This document shows, piece by piece, positions 12,221-21,588 of a stretch of 64,000 nt of DNA (the stretch's first letter is position 1; each line of letters begins with the position of its first letter). Source of the stretch: Noviherbaspirillum soli (GTDB lineage Bacteria; Pseudomonadota; Gammaproteobacteria; Burkholderiales; Burkholderiaceae_D). Position numbers and translations under genes: made by a program. The notes beneath the pieces were generated by a model. That model did not search any database, was not told the DNA's origin, and worked only from the letters and a program-made list of their open reading frames with translations. The DNA lies in assembly GCF_015352955.1 (NCBI RefSeq), contig NZ_JACYOX010000003.1, positions 1-64,000 on the forward strand, read 5' to 3'.

Positions 12221-13021
12221 ATGAAATGGAATCTCACCAGTGGCGTCGCCGTCATTGTCGGCGTGGCGACAGTGGCAGGCTTTTTCTATCTCACCAGGAT
12301 GCGGGGCGGTCCCGAAGAAACGCCCCCTACGCCTGCAGTGGCGGCACAAGCGCCGGCGCCGCCCGCCGAACCGGCCATCCGTTATCCGGTGCCGCCCGAA
12401 ACCGAGGCGGTGCCGCAGCCCTTGCCGCCGCTCGACAAGAGCGACAAGGCCGTCAACGATGCGCTGGTCGACTATTTCGGCCGCCAGTCGGTGCAGCAGC
12501 TGTTCGGGCTGGACAGCATCATCCGGCATATCGTGGTCACCGTGGACAACCTGCCGCGCGAAACCATCGCCACACGGCTGCTGCCGACCCGGCCGGTGCG
12601 CGGCGCCTTCCTGGTCAAGAAGAGCGCCGATGGCCTGGCGATCGCGCCTTCCAATTCTGCCCGCTATCTGCCTTACGTCGAACTGGCGCGGCGCACCAAC
12701 GCGGCCCAGGTGGCGCGCATCTATGCCGGCTTTTATCCGCTGTTCCAGAAAGCCTACGAGGAACTCGGCTATCCGAAGGCCTATTTCAATGACCGCGTCG
12801 TGGCAGTGATCGACCATATGCTGGCGGCGCCCGAGCCGGAAGGCCCGGTCAGGCTGACGCAGCCGCACATCCTCTACAAGTTTGCCGATCCGGCTCTGGA
12901 GAATGCTTCGGCCGGACACAAGATCATGGTGCGCATGGGCAGGGACAATGAAGCGGTGGTCAAGGCCAAGCTGCGCGAACTGCGCGCCGAACTCACGCGG
13001 CATGCGCCGGCCAGGCAGTAA
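12221..13021 (+). CDS. DUF3014 membrane-anchored protein
   Basis: Protein of 266 aa with one N-terminal transmembrane helix (residues 7-25, 'SGVAVIVGVATVAGFFYL'), a Pro/Ala-rich linker to about residue 75, then a DUF3014 domain to the end ('LDKSDKAVNDALVDYFG', 'RHIVVTVDNLPRE', 'YLPYVELARRTN', 'YPLFQKAYEELGYP'). It would sit in the inner membrane with the domain in the periplasm. The function of DUF3014 is not established. Start at 12221 follows GGGGGAAG. Confidence 0.85.
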   Translation: MKWNLTSGVAVIVGVATVAGFFYLTRMRGGPEETPPTPAVAAQAPAPPAEPAIRYPVPPETEAVPQPLPPLDKSDKAVNDALVDYFGRQSVQQLFGLDSIIRHIVVTVDNLPRETIATRLLPTRPVRGAFLVKKSADGLAIAPSNSARYLPYVELARRTNAAQVARIYAGFYPLFQKAYEELGYPKAYFNDRVVAVIDHMLAAPEPEGPVRLTQPHILYKFADPALENASAGHKIMVRMGRDNEAVVKAKLRELRAELTRHAPARQ

Positions 13022-13035
13022 GACCGCCGCAGGGA

Positions 13036-13800
13036 TCAGGCGCGCTTGAGATCGGAGGCGCCCAGCACGATCCGGTTCCAGGTTGGACTGATCACGATCT
13101 CGTTGATGCAGGCATGGGCCGGCATTTCGGCGATGAAGCGGATGGTGCGGCCGAGGTCGTCCGGCTGCAGCATCCTGGCCCGGTCCTCGGCCGAGGGCGG
13201 CACCGGCCGCTTTTCCATGATGGGCGTGGCGACCTCGGCCGGGCACACTGCGCAGGCGCGGATGCCGTTGACGCATTCTTCCTGGTTCAGATGGGCCGTC
13301 ATGGCGACCACGCCATGCTTGGCGGCGTTGTAGGCCGGGCCAGTCATGTAGGTGTCGTATTTCCCGGACCAGGAGGAGATATTGATCACCAGGCCGGACT
13401 TCCTGGCGCGCATGGCGGGCAGCACCGCGGCGATGCAGTAATAGCTGCCATCGAGGTTGACGCGGATGACTTCGTTCCAGCCGGCAGTCGTCTGGTTGCT
13501 CCAGAAGCGGGCGGGCACATTCAGGCCGGCACTGTTGACCAGAATATCGACCTTGCCATGGCGGCCAAGGATGGCCTGGGCAACCGTGCCGACCGCCTCG
13601 GCGTCGCTGACGTCGAGCACTTCCACTTCAGCGCGGCCGCCGGCGGCGTTGATGGCGTCGGCCTGGGCCTGCAACGCCTCGCGGCGCCGACCCGACATGA
13701 CGACCGTCGCGCCCGCCTGCGCCAGCGCCTGCGCGCCGGCCAGCCCGATGCCCGAAGCGGCGCCGGTAACCCATGCTACCTGTCCTTGCAGTGATGTCAT
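13036..13800 (-). CDS. SDR-family oxidoreductase
   Basis: Classical short-chain dehydrogenase of 254 aa. Cofactor motif TGAASGIG at residues 12-19, an 'NSAG' motif near 90, catalytic Ser in 'INISSWSG' and Tyr/Lys in 'PAYNAAKHG' near 155-159. An Arg pair after strand 2 ('SGRRREAL') suggests NADP(H) preference. Start at 13800 is chosen for GGAGAC upstream. It probably reduces a ketone or oxidises a secondary alcohol; the substrate cannot be inferred. Convergent with the DUF3014 gene. Confidence 0.88.
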   Translation of the reverse strand: MTSLQGQVAWVTGAASGIGLAGAQALAQAGATVVMSGRRREALQAQADAINAAGGRAEVEVLDVSDAEAVGTVAQAILGRHGKVDILVNSAGLNVPARFWSNQTTAGWNEVIRVNLDGSYYCIAAVLPAMRARKSGLVINISSWSGKYDTYMTGPAYNAAKHGVVAMTAHLNQEECVNGIRACAVCPAEVATPIMEKRPVPPSAEDRARMLQPDDLGRTIRFIAEMPAHACINEIVISPTWNRIVLGASDLKRA

Positions 13801-13907
13801 GATGCTGTCTCCATTGGTAGTTTTTATACGGCAATGCCGGCGTATTGTAGCCGGGCCGGACAGCGTCATGGCGCATCACTGCGTCAATGAAATGGTTGAC
13901 AGGCGGG

Positions 13908-14312
13908 CTATACCGAGGCGGCCCTGTCAGACTGTTCACATTCGTCGCCTGCCAGCCATTGCTCCAGTTCAGCCAGGGCGGCGGCATTGAGGCTGCGCTC
14001 GCAGGCGGCCAGCCTGCGCAGATGGCCGCTTTGAAGCGCCTGCGCGACTTCCTCGCGGCTGTTGAATTCCAGCCAGCGCAGGCAATTGGCCAGCCGCTGG
14101 TTCAGGCCGTCGGTCCATGCAGGTTTCTTGCCGGCCCGGCGGCCACGGGCGCGCAGATAGATGTTACGGGCGCGCGACGGCGTCAGGCCAAGCGCTTCGC
14201 CGACTGCCTTGAAAGTCATGCCCTTGTCCCGCAGCACCACGATACGGTCTTCCAGCGCGGGGCAATCGTCCATCTCGCCGCATGTTTGCGGCAGCGCCGT
14301 CGTCAGGGTCAT
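13908..14312 (-). CDS. putative HTH-containing protein
   Basis: Protein of 134 aa with a segment that reads like a sigma-70 region 4-type helix-turn-helix: 'RDKGMTFKAVGEALGLTPSR' (about residues 28-47), then a basic patch 'RGRRAGKK'. The C-terminal half is helical without a recognised family. The start codon overlaps the stop of the preceding gene by ATGA (14309-14312), so the two are probably translationally coupled. Function is unknown; a small DNA-binding regulator is the best guess. Confidence 0.55.
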   Translation of the reverse strand: MTLTTALPQTCGEMDDCPALEDRIVVLRDKGMTFKAVGEALGLTPSRARNIYLRARGRRAGKKPAWTDGLNQRLANCLRWLEFNSREEVAQALQSGHLRRLAACERSLNAAALAELEQWLAGDECEQSDRAASV

Positions 14313-14539
14313 GAGGTCCCGCCGTCGTGATGGTCAGTCGCGCCGGGATTTTTGTTCTCGAACCGGACCCATGCAACCTTGTTGCCGTTGTCGAGCTGGA
14401 AGACGCCCATGCGCGCGCCCTCGTCGGCACGGTGCTTTACCGCTTCAACGACCTGAAGGGCAACAGCATGGTCGTCGACATAGACAGCAATGGAATCCAG
14501 TATCCAGCGATGTCGGCCCGCAGACGCAGCAAAACTCAT
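14309..14539 (-). CDS. small hypothetical protein, 76 aa
   Basis: Unrecognised small protein with a plausible alpha/beta pattern ('DSIAVYVDDHAVALQVVEAV', 'ARMGVFQLDNGNKVAWVRF'). It overlaps the next gene by four bases, which supports it being real and co-transcribed. No good ribosome binding site is seen before the ATG at 14539. A Cys-rich reading frame overlapping its 5' part (14445-14636) was not accepted. Confidence 0.45.
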   Translation of the reverse strand: MSFAASAGRHRWILDSIAVYVDDHAVALQVVEAVKHRADEGARMGVFQLDNGNKVAWVRFENKNPGATDHHDGGTS

Positions 14540-14792
14540 GTTCAGGCTCGTATGCGTTTAGGAAGACTGCATTGTGTAAGGCTGCATCGAGCTCGTCTGT
14601 AACGTTGCTTACATAAGCAGCCTGCCCCGCTTGCATTCGCGCCGTGTCGCCGGTCGATCCGCACCGGCGACGCTGCCCTAGCGTGCTAATGGGAAATTAA
14701 AGGAGGGTGTTAAGGAAAGTATTAAGGAAGGAAACGAGCTGCAGGAGCGCCCTGCCCTGCCGCCGTGCATGGCGACGAGGCAGGGGCAGGCA

Positions 14793-15002
14793 TTAGTGGG
14801 AAGAAAGGGAAGTGGCGGAATCGGGCCGGTCGTCTTCCGCCTGCGCGTAGCGCTTGTCGGCTGCCGGCACTTCGAGTTCACAATATTTCACGCCGACGGT
14901 GGCGACGCATTCCTGAAACTCGGTCGCATCGGCCGTGTCGGCAAAAACATAGATGATGTCGCCTGCCTGGACTTCAGTCGGCGATATTCGCATGATGACC
15001 AT
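14793..15002 (-). CDS. small conserved-looking protein, 69 aa
   Basis: Short cytoplasmic protein starting 'MVIMRISPTEVQAG' and ending in a polar tail rich in Asp/Ser. GAGG lies 7 to 8 bases before the ATG at 15002. The middle 'GDIIYVFADTADATEFQEC' is amphipathic and acidic. No family recognised. A much longer reading frame extends it upstream to 15572, but that part lies antisense to the DUF2236 gene and is a shadow. About 150 bases downstream hold only purine-rich short repeats (TTAAGGA-like, 14697-14735). Confidence 0.5.
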   Translation of the reverse strand: MVIMRISPTEVQAGDIIYVFADTADATEFQECVATVGVKYCELEVPAADKRYAQAEDDRPDSATSLSSH

Positions 15003-15070
15003 TGCATTGCCTCGTGATGGTGACGGACAGGAAAGTCTAGCATGGTCGGCCGGCGCTTTCCTGTGGTGCG

Positions 15071-16021
15071 TCAAGGCTGATTGGTCTGGCCAGTCTGGCG
15101 GTAAAGATAGTCCTCGGGGAGTCCCATGCGGCAGCAGGCGAGCGCAGGCGGGCAATTGCGCAGCAGCAGCCGGTCGGCAAAGACGCCGGCATGACGCAGC
15201 AGCCTGTGTTCCCATGGCCGCAGGCGCCAGCGCCGGTCGAGGCCAAGCCTTTCGCGGACCCAGGCCGGCAGCAGTTCCACCGCGGCCCGGATCAGCAGGC
15301 CCTGGGCCATGCGCAGCGGGCCGGGTAGCAGGTGCGCCTCCTGCATGACGCCGAGGAACTCGAAAATGATCGGAGAAGGCTCGAGCATGCCGCGCATGGA
15401 CTGCATCATCGACGCGCACTGGTGCTGGCTGGCTGGCGCGCCGACGGCGCCGTACAGCAGTGCCGAGGCGCGTCCTTCGGCATGGAAGCGATCGCGCTGC
15501 GCCGCGTCCAGCGGCCTGACATAGGCATGGAACGCCTCGAGAAAACCATAGCAAGCGGTGGCGTGCACCCATTCAAGCAATTCCGGCTGAGCCGCACTGA
15601 ACGCGATGCCGTCGGGCGTGACGCCCTGGATCGTTGCATGGCGGCGGTTGATGGCGGCGATCATTCCCTCCGCGCCACTGCGCGGACCATAGACCGTGAC
15701 CATGGCGGCAAGCCCGGTGCTGCGCAGCCGCCTGGCAGGCTCCTTCCTGAAGCTGGTGGCATGCCAGACGCCGGTGCGCACACGCGGCTCGGCCAGTTCC
15801 AGCAGCACCGCTGCAATGCCGCCGACAAACAGGGCCAGCGGATTCTTGAAAACCTGCCAGGAAACCGAATCGGGCGCAGCCAGCGCCGGTTCGCCGGAGG
15901 GCGCGCTGAAGTCGATGCCGGCGCCGTCCGGCACGGCGAAATAGGCGCTGGCAATGGCTTCAACGCGGCGCTGCAGCGGCATCCACAGCAGCAGCGGGCC
16001 ATGCCGGCGCATGAGTCGCAT
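15071..16021 (-). CDS. MpaB-family / DUF2236 oxygenase-like protein
   Basis: Protein of 316 aa in the DUF2236 (MpaB, latex-clearing-protein-like) superfamily of haem-binding oxygenases. Typical segments are 'VFKNPLALFVGGIAAVLLELAEPRV', 'GMIAAINRRHATIQGV', 'LLEWVHATACYGFLEAFHAY' and 'RFHAEGR'. The His residues in 'RRHATI' and 'WVHATA' are the likely haem-environment residues. Start at 16021 is preferred because AAGGAA precedes it by 7 bases; the reading frame upstream is only the shadow of the neighbouring diguanylate cyclase. The reaction is unknown for most members. Confidence 0.75.
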   Translation of the reverse strand: MRLMRRHGPLLLWMPLQRRVEAIASAYFAVPDGAGIDFSAPSGEPALAAPDSVSWQVFKNPLALFVGGIAAVLLELAEPRVRTGVWHATSFRKEPARRLRSTGLAAMVTVYGPRSGAEGMIAAINRRHATIQGVTPDGIAFSAAQPELLEWVHATACYGFLEAFHAYVRPLDAAQRDRFHAEGRASALLYGAVGAPASQHQCASMMQSMRGMLEPSPIIFEFLGVMQEAHLLPGPLRMAQGLLIRAAVELLPAWVRERLGLDRRWRLRPWEHRLLRHAGVFADRLLLRNCPPALACCRMGLPEDYLYRQTGQTNQP

Positions 16022-16136
16022 CCCGAATTTCCTTCGCATGTCGAGAGAGCCGGCATGATGTGCGCCGGCCCGTGCAACATAGCAGGAAAAATGGCGTTCG
16101 CCACCAGGCGCTAAGCCGGACAGGTCCGACCAGCGC

Positions 16137-17876
16137 TCAATGGACGGCGTGCGTGCCTGGCTGCGCCGGGTTGCGCATGTCCGGATGATAGAAGCGAAAG
16201 CATTCGCGGCCGTCCTGCTTGGCCCGGTACAGCGCGCAGTCGGCGTCCTGCAGCAGGCGTTCCGGATTGATGCCATCCTGCGGGCAGATGCTGATACCGA
16301 TCGATGCGCTCGGCTTGATGCTGTGGCTGCCAAGTACGAAAGGCGCGTTCAGTGCGACCAGCAGCTTGCCGGCAATGGCGGAAGCGGCCGCGATATCCTG
16401 CCCGCAGTCGGCCAGGATGACGAATTCATCGCCGCCCAGCCTAGCCACCGTGTCATCGGGCCGTACGCACTGTTTCAGGCGGCGCGCGATTTCGGCCAGC
16501 AGCAGGTCGCCGGCCTTGTGGCCCAGGGTGTCGTTGACCTGCTTGAAGCGGTCGAGGTCAATGAACAGGATGGCATGCAGGCCATTGGCGCGCCGGTCCC
16601 GGGCGCGCTGCCTGAGGCGTGTTTCCAGCAGCGTCCGGTTGCACAGGCCGGTCAGGGAATCGTGCGTGGCCATGTGCTCCAGCGTCTTGGCATTGCGCAC
16701 TTCCCTTGTGACGTCGCGGGTGGCGCCGCGGTAACCGTGGAACACGCCTTCCTCGAAGACCGGCTCGCCGGAAATCCGGATATAGCGCACGACACCCGGA
16801 TAGCCTTCCAGGCCAACGGAAAAGACCGCATCCCGGAACGGCCGGCGCGAGGCCATGCTGCTCTGGCAAGCCAGAAAGCCCGGCTCGCTGGTATCGAGCG
16901 CGCAGGATTCCATGCTGGTGCCCAGCAATTGACGCGGCTCCAGGCCCAGCCGGGACTGGATGCCGTCGGACAGAAAGCGAAAGCGGCCGTCGGCACCGGT
17001 TTCCCAGTACCAGTCCGAGGACAGGGAAGTCAGGCTGCGGAACTGCTGCTCGCGCCGGGCCAGTTCACGCTGCGCTTCCAGCTGGGCCGTGATATCGCGG
17101 CCGACCGCCACGAAGCCGGTGCTGCGCCCGCTGCCGGCATCGCGCAGCGTGCGGCTGTTGATGCCCAGCCAGACCCAGTGGCCTTCCTTGTGCCTGACCC
17201 GCATGTTGTACATGGCGGAGCGGTCGTCGGCGCCATCGCTGCCGCGCGCTTCGTGCATGGCCGCGAGGTCGGCCGGATGCAGGTAGTCGAACACATTGGT
17301 GCCGACCATTTCCTCCGGGCGGTAACCCAGTATTTCCTGGTGCGACGGCGACACGTACTGGTAGATGTTGTCGACATCGCTGTAGGCGATCAGGTCACGC
17401 ACATTCTGGGTCAGCAGGCGATGCTCGGCTTCGCCCCAGGCCAGCCGTGCGCGCGACCGGACCTGCTCGGAAATATCGGTAAATGCGCCCGCATAGCCTG
17501 CCGGCTGTCCGGGCCGGAGGCGGGGCGCGGCGGTCTCGCGGATATGGCGGTACTGGCCGTCGCTGCCCGCCACCCGGTAGTCCAGCTGGAAACGCCGGTT
17601 CGCTTGCCGGGCTTGCCGGCGCAGTTGCGCCACCTGCGCCGCGTCGTCAGGATGAATGCCGGCCGCCCAGCCGGCCAGTGTTGTATCGCTACCGCCGGGC
17701 AGCGGCCAGGCGCCGTCATGGTCGAAGAAAATGAAGTGGTCGCCGTCATCCAGTTCCCAAAGGATGACGCTGCCGCTGGCAATATGCTGCAAGTGGTTTT
17801 CCATATCGAAGCCGAAACGCTCGGGAGAAGCGCTATAGCCATCAGGCGCTTTTCCTGTGGGGCAGCCGTCAGTCAT
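16137..17876 (-). CDS. PAS-PAS-PAS-GGDEF diguanylate cyclase
   Basis: Cytoplasmic signalling enzyme making cyclic di-GMP. Three PAS-like sensor domains (about residues 25-140, 145-270, 275-400, each closing with a PAC-type strand such as 'GFVAVGRDIT') are followed by a C-terminal GGDEF domain. The catalytic motif is intact (ARLGGDEFV), and the inhibitory product-binding site RxxD is present as RPDD exactly five residues before it, so feedback inhibition is expected. No EAL domain and no membrane segment are seen. The start is uncertain: the ATG at 17876 has AAGAGG only 2 bases before it, and the frame is open upstream. Confidence 0.85.
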   Translation of the reverse strand: MTDGCPTGKAPDGYSASPERFGFDMENHLQHIASGSVILWELDDGDHFIFFDHDGAWPLPGGSDTTLAGWAAGIHPDDAAQVAQLRRQARQANRRFQLDYRVAGSDGQYRHIRETAAPRLRPGQPAGYAGAFTDISEQVRSRARLAWGEAEHRLLTQNVRDLIAYSDVDNIYQYVSPSHQEILGYRPEEMVGTNVFDYLHPADLAAMHEARGSDGADDRSAMYNMRVRHKEGHWVWLGINSRTLRDAGSGRSTGFVAVGRDITAQLEAQRELARREQQFRSLTSLSSDWYWETGADGRFRFLSDGIQSRLGLEPRQLLGTSMESCALDTSEPGFLACQSSMASRRPFRDAVFSVGLEGYPGVVRYIRISGEPVFEEGVFHGYRGATRDVTREVRNAKTLEHMATHDSLTGLCNRTLLETRLRQRARDRRANGLHAILFIDLDRFKQVNDTLGHKAGDLLLAEIARRLKQCVRPDDTVARLGGDEFVILADCGQDIAAASAIAGKLLVALNAPFVLGSHSIKPSASIGISICPQDGINPERLLQDADCALYRAKQDGRECFRFYHPDMRNPAQPGTHAVH

Positions 17877-18141
17877 CGCCTCTTGTCTTGCATTGCGGGC
17901 GGCCGGGATTGCCAAAAGAAACGAATAATAGTTGCGCCATGGTAACTGCTTTCCGCGCTTATTTCCATGTGTAATTATTTTGTCGACGCGATCGTTGTGC
18001 GGGCACGCCACCTGGGAGGACAGAATCGCCGTGCCCCACCTGTCTTTTCGACCATTCCCTTGCACGCGAACAAAGGCTGGCCGCACACGGGAGGGAAAAT
18101 TGTCAACACCGGTTTTTCACCGCCAGACACAAAGGAATTCC

Positions 18142-18615
18142 ATGCCCACCTTCACCCTGAACGGTCAGAGCACGACGCTCGACCTCCCCGACGATATGCC
18201 CCTGCTGTGGGCGATACGGGATGTTGCCGGCCTGACCGGCACCAAATTCGGCTGCGGCATCGCCCAGTGCGGCGCCTGCACGGTCCATCTTGACGGTGAG
18301 GCAGTGCGCTCGTGCGTCACCCCGCTGTCGGCAGTGGCCGGCAAAAAAGTGGTCACCATCGAAGCAATGGCCCAGGATCCGGTAGGCCAGAAGGTCCAGG
18401 CCGCGTGGCGCGACATCGATGTAGTGCAGTGCGGCTATTGCCAGTCCGGACAGGTCATGTCCGCCACCGCGCTGCTGCGCGCCAAGCCCGCGCCCACCGA
18501 CGCCGACATCGATTCCGCGATGGCGGGCAATATCTGCCGCTGCGGCACTTATGGCCGCATACGCGCCGCCATCAAGCTGGCTGCCGGCCAGGCGCCGAAG
18601 GAGCCACGGTCATGA
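18142..18615 (+). CDS. [2Fe-2S] subunit of a molybdenum hydroxylase (IorA-like), copy 1
   Basis: Small subunit (157 aa) of an isoquinoline 1-oxidoreductase-type xanthine oxidase family enzyme. It has two [2Fe-2S] clusters: a plant-ferredoxin type in '[22 protein letters not shown]' and a second in the helical domain with 'CGYCQSGQ' and '[11 protein letters not shown]'. It passes electrons from the molybdenum subunit encoded next, overlapping by four bases (ATGA). AAGGA precedes the ATG. No FAD subunit is nearby, as is usual for this subfamily. Confidence 0.92.
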   Translation: MPTFTLNGQSTTLDLPDDMPLLWAIRDVAGLTGTKFGCGIAQCGACTVHLDGEAVRSCVTPLSAVAGKKVVTIEAMAQDPVGQKVQAAWRDIDVVQCGYCQSGQVMSATALLRAKPAPTDADIDSAMAGNICRCGTYGRIRAAIKLAAGQAPKEPRS

Positions 18616-20849
18616 ACGACATTACTTTCCCAAGCGCCCCGTCATCGCCGGGACGCCGCCGTTTCCTGCGGGTTGGCGCCGCCGCCGGCGGCGGCCTGCT
18701 GATCGGTTTCGGCCTCGGCGCCTGCGGACGCGAGCAGCGCAATGAAGTGCCGGCCGAAGCCGCGGTCGGCAATGCCGCCACCAAGACCTCGGGCGATGCG
18801 CCAGGCCTGGCGCACAATGCCTTCATCCGCATCGACCGTGAAGGCCTGGTGACGCTGATCGTGCACAAGGTCGAAATGGGCCAGGGCACCTACACCGCGA
18901 TGCCGATGCTGCTGGCCGAAGAACTGGAAGTCGATCTGTCCAAGGTCAAGCTGGAACAGGCGCCGGCCGACAACAACCTGTACAGCGATCCGCTGCTGGG
19001 CGGCCAGGTGACCGGCGGTTCGACCTCGGTGCGCGCCGCCTGGGAACCGCTGCGCCAGGCCGGCGCGGCGGCGCGGCTGATGCTGGTCGAGGCGGCGGCA
19101 CAGGCCTGGAAAGTCGACGCCGCCGGCTGCACCGCGAAGAACGGCATGGTGACACATGGCGCCAGCGGCCGCACCATGCATTACGGCGAACTGGTCGATG
19201 CCGCGGCCAAGCTGCCCGCTCCCAAGGCCATCGTGCTGAAGAAGCCGGCCGACTTTACCCTGATCGGCAAGAAGCACCAGCGGCTCGACTCGGCCGACAA
19301 GGTCAATGGCCAGGCCAAGTTCGGCATCGACGCGAGGCTGCCCAACATGCTGGTGGCCACGGTGGCGGCGTCGCCGGTGCCGGGCGGCGCCCTGCAATCG
19401 GTCGACGAAGCCGCCGCGATGGCGGTCAAGGGCGTGCGCCAGGTCTTGAAGCTCGACAATGCGGTGGCGGTGGTGGGCGAACACATGTGGGCCGCCAAGC
19501 AGGGCCTGGCCGCGGCGAAGCCGCAATGGTCGGACGGCGCGCATGCCGACATGACCACCGCGTCCATCGTTGCCGACATGAAGGCCGCCGCCGAAAGCGG
19601 CAAGGGCGCAGCAGTGGCGCGCAAGGACGGCGATGTCGGCAAGGAAGCGCCCAAGGGCGGGCAGGTGCTGGAAGCGGTGTACGAGATGCCTTTCCTTGCC
19701 CATGCGACGATGGAGCCGATGAACTGCACGGTCGACCTGCGGGAAGACGGCTGCGACCTCTACGTCGGCACCCAGGTGCCGACCTTCGCGCAGGGCGCGG
19801 CCGCCAAGATCACCGGCCTGCCGCCGGAGAAGGTGAAGGTCCACAATCATTTCCTGGGCGGCGGCTTCGGACGGCGGCTGGAGGTGGACTTCATTTCGCA
19901 GGCGGTCGCCTTCGCCAGGCAGATGAAGCAGCCGGTCAAGTTCGTCTGGACCCGCGAGGAAGACGTGCAGCACGACATGTACCGGCCCTATTACTACGAC
20001 CGCCTGGCCGCCACGCTGGACGACAAGGGCAAGCCGCTGTCCTGGTCGCACCGGATCACCGGCTCGTCCATCATGGCGCGCTTTGCGCCGCCGGCGGTGA
20101 AGAACGGCGTCGATCCGGACGCGGTGGAAGGCGCCAAGGACATGCCCTACGCGATTCCCAATGTGATGGTCGACTATGTGCGGCATGAGCCGCCGGTGCC
20201 GACCGCATTCTGGCGCGGCGTCGGCGCGACCCACAATATCTTCGTGGTGGAAAGCTTCATCGACGAGCTGGCAGCCGCGGCCAAGCAGGATCCGCTGGTC
20301 TACCGGCGCGATTTGCTGGATAAATCGCCGCGCATGCGGGCGGTGCTGAACCTGGCCGCCGAAAAAGCCGGATGGGGACAGCCGCTGGCCCCGGTCGCCG
20401 GGCGTCGCGTCGGACGCGGCCTGTCGACCCAGTTCGCCTTCGGCAGCTACATGGCGCAGGTGGCTGAAGTCTCGGTGGGCGCGGATGGCGAGGTGCGGGT
20501 GCACCGTGTGGTGTGCGCGGTCGATTGCGGACAGGTGGTCAACCCCGACACCGTGGTCGCGCAGATTGAAAGCGGCGTGATCTTCGGCCTGACGGCGGCG
20601 CTGTGGAACGAAATCACTTTCGACAAGGGGCGGGTGCAGCAGTCCAACTTCCATGACTACCGGATGATGCGCATCAACGAGGCGCCGCGCATCGAGGTAT
20701 TCATTGCCCAGAGCAGCGATGCGCCGGGCGGCATCGGCGAGCCGGGCACCTCGGCCACTGCGCCGGCCCTGGCCAATGCGATCTTCGCCGCCACAGGCAA
20801 GCGGCTGCGCAAGCTTCCGGTGGCAAGCGAGGCATTAAAGACGGCATGA
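18612..20849 (+). CDS. molybdopterin-binding subunit of a molybdenum hydroxylase (IorB-like), copy 1
   Basis: Large subunit (745 aa) of the same enzyme. The N-terminus has a Tat signal ([11 protein letters not shown]) ending in a lipobox-like 'GLGACG', so it may be a Tat-exported, membrane-anchored enzyme. Molybdenum cofactor motifs include '[18 protein letters not shown]', '[12 protein letters not shown]' and, near the C-terminus, '[14 protein letters not shown]' with the active-site Glu. AAGGAG lies 8 bases before the ATG, which overlaps the upstream stop. The enzyme hydroxylates an N-heterocycle or oxidises an aldehyde; the substrate is unknown. Confidence 0.9.
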   Translation: MNDITFPSAPSSPGRRRFLRVGAAAGGGLLIGFGLGACGREQRNEVPAEAAVGNAATKTSGDAPGLAHNAFIRIDREGLVTLIVHKVEMGQGTYTAMPMLLAEELEVDLSKVKLEQAPADNNLYSDPLLGGQVTGGSTSVRAAWEPLRQAGAAARLMLVEAAAQAWKVDAAGCTAKNGMVTHGASGRTMHYGELVDAAAKLPAPKAIVLKKPADFTLIGKKHQRLDSADKVNGQAKFGIDARLPNMLVATVAASPVPGGALQSVDEAAAMAVKGVRQVLKLDNAVAVVGEHMWAAKQGLAAAKPQWSDGAHADMTTASIVADMKAAAESGKGAAVARKDGDVGKEAPKGGQVLEAVYEMPFLAHATMEPMNCTVDLREDGCDLYVGTQVPTFAQGAAAKITGLPPEKVKVHNHFLGGGFGRRLEVDFISQAVAFARQMKQPVKFVWTREEDVQHDMYRPYYYDRLAATLDDKGKPLSWSHRITGSSIMARFAPPAVKNGVDPDAVEGAKDMPYAIPNVMVDYVRHEPPVPTAFWRGVGATHNIFVVESFIDELAAAAKQDPLVYRRDLLDKSPRMRAVLNLAAEKAGWGQPLAPVAGRRVGRGLSTQFAFGSYMAQVAEVSVGADGEVRVHRVVCAVDCGQVVNPDTVVAQIESGVIFGLTAALWNEITFDKGRVQQSNFHDYRMMRINEAPRIEVFIAQSSDAPGGIGEPGTSATAPALANAIFAATGKRLRKLPVASEALKTA

Positions 20850-20877
20850 AAAAGCCCCGGCCTGACGGCCGGGGCTT
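20846..20877 (-). terminator. rho-independent terminator
   Basis: An 11-bp perfect stem (20852-20862 with 20867-20877, loop TGAC) is followed on the minus strand by five Ts. It terminates the small minus-strand gene to its right and may also stop the plus-strand operon, which ends inside it. Confidence 0.8.
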
Positions 20878-20901
20878 GCGGGATGCAGAGCGACGGCCGG
20901 A

Positions 20902-21066
20902 TCAGGCGCTTGCCGGCAACGGCTGGCCCTTCACCGCGTTGCGGTATTTGGCGCGGGCTTCTTCGCGCTTGATCGCCTCGCGGGCGCGATTGGCCGCCTT
21001 GGTTTCCTTGCGTTCCTGCTTGCCGCGCAGCTGGGCGACGTTCTTGTTTCCGATGCGGTTGGTCAT
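20902..21066 (-). CDS. small basic hypothetical protein, 54 aa
   Basis: Very basic, mostly helical protein ('GKQERKETKAANRAREAIKREE') with no cysteine or membrane segment. It is probably real: a perfect AGGAGG stands 8 bases before the ATG at 21066 and a strong terminator follows the stop. The charge pattern would suit a nucleic-acid- or ribosome-associated peptide, but that is only a guess. Upstream in-frame sequence to 21225 is not part of it. Confidence 0.7.
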   Translation of the reverse strand: MTNRIGNKNVAQLRGKQERKETKAANRAREAIKREEARAKYRNAVKGQPLPASA

Positions 21067-21337
21067 TGCCTGTTCCTCCTGCTTGTTGATGTCGCTTTTA
21101 TCGTAGAGCCATTTCTCGCAACGACCTATAGGACGGCAGGAGAAAGGCGTGTAGGAATCGACGCACTGGGTCATGGCGCGGCCGCTGAAGGCATGGACGG
21201 GCATGGCCGCTGCAACTGCCGACATAGTCCTACCGCATCATCAGCGCTTGTCCTACCTTGTCAAATGCGTCTTTCGGTCTATGCTCCAAACACAAGCCGC
21301 ATGGGCGGTTTGATATTTCAAGATAAAGGAGATCGCC

Positions 21338-21526
21338 ATGAACAAGGACCAGGTAAAGGGCGCAGTCAAGGATGCCGCCGGCAAAGTGCAGCGCAAGGCG
21401 GGCGAAGCCATGGGCAGCAACAAGCAGCAGGCCAAGGGCATGGCGAAACAGGCCGAGGGCAAGATGCAGAAGGCTGCCGGCGACATGAAGGATAGCGCCG
21501 TCAAGAGCAGCAGCAAAAACCGCTAG
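21338..21526 (+). CDS. CsbD family stress protein
   Basis: Small (62 aa) hydrophilic protein typical of the CsbD family: it begins 'MNKDQVKGAVKDAAGKVQ' and repeats Gly-Lys-Ala-rich amphipathic segments ('KMQKAAGDMKDS'). Family members are induced in stationary phase or general stress; the mechanism is unknown. AAGGAG precedes the ATG. A strong terminator lies 20 bases after the stop, so it is a single-gene transcript. Confidence 0.9.
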   Translation: MNKDQVKGAVKDAAGKVQRKAGEAMGSNKQQAKGMAKQAEGKMQKAAGDMKDSAVKSSSKNR

Positions 21527-21545
21527 GCGGCGCTGTTGCACACGG

Positions 21546-21573
21546 AAACGGCGGCTTCAGGCCGCCGTTTTTG
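21546..21573 (+). terminator. rho-independent terminator after csbD-like gene
   Basis: Ten-base-pair stem AAACGGCGGC/GCCGCCGTTT (21546-21555 with 21561-21570), five-base loop and a run of five Ts. The A-rich 5' side allows function on the other strand too, for the convergent fccB-like gene. Confidence 0.85.
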
Positions 21574-21588
21574 CGTCCGGGCCGGCAA

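Noticed and set aside
14445-14636. Cys-rich 63-aa minus-strand frame
   Set aside because: Overlaps a better-supported small gene in another frame and lacks a ribosome binding site.
14690-14740. TTAAGGA-like purine-rich repeats
   Set aside because: Only two to three imperfect units; too short to call a repeat element.
16140-17945. 601-aa plus-strand open frame opposite the diguanylate cyclase
   Set aside because: Shadow of a clear PAS-GGDEF gene in GC-rich DNA; no domain or ribosome binding site.
18642-20654. 670-aa minus-strand open frame opposite the first Mo subunit
   Set aside because: His/Arg-rich antisense translation of a conserved gene; no motif.
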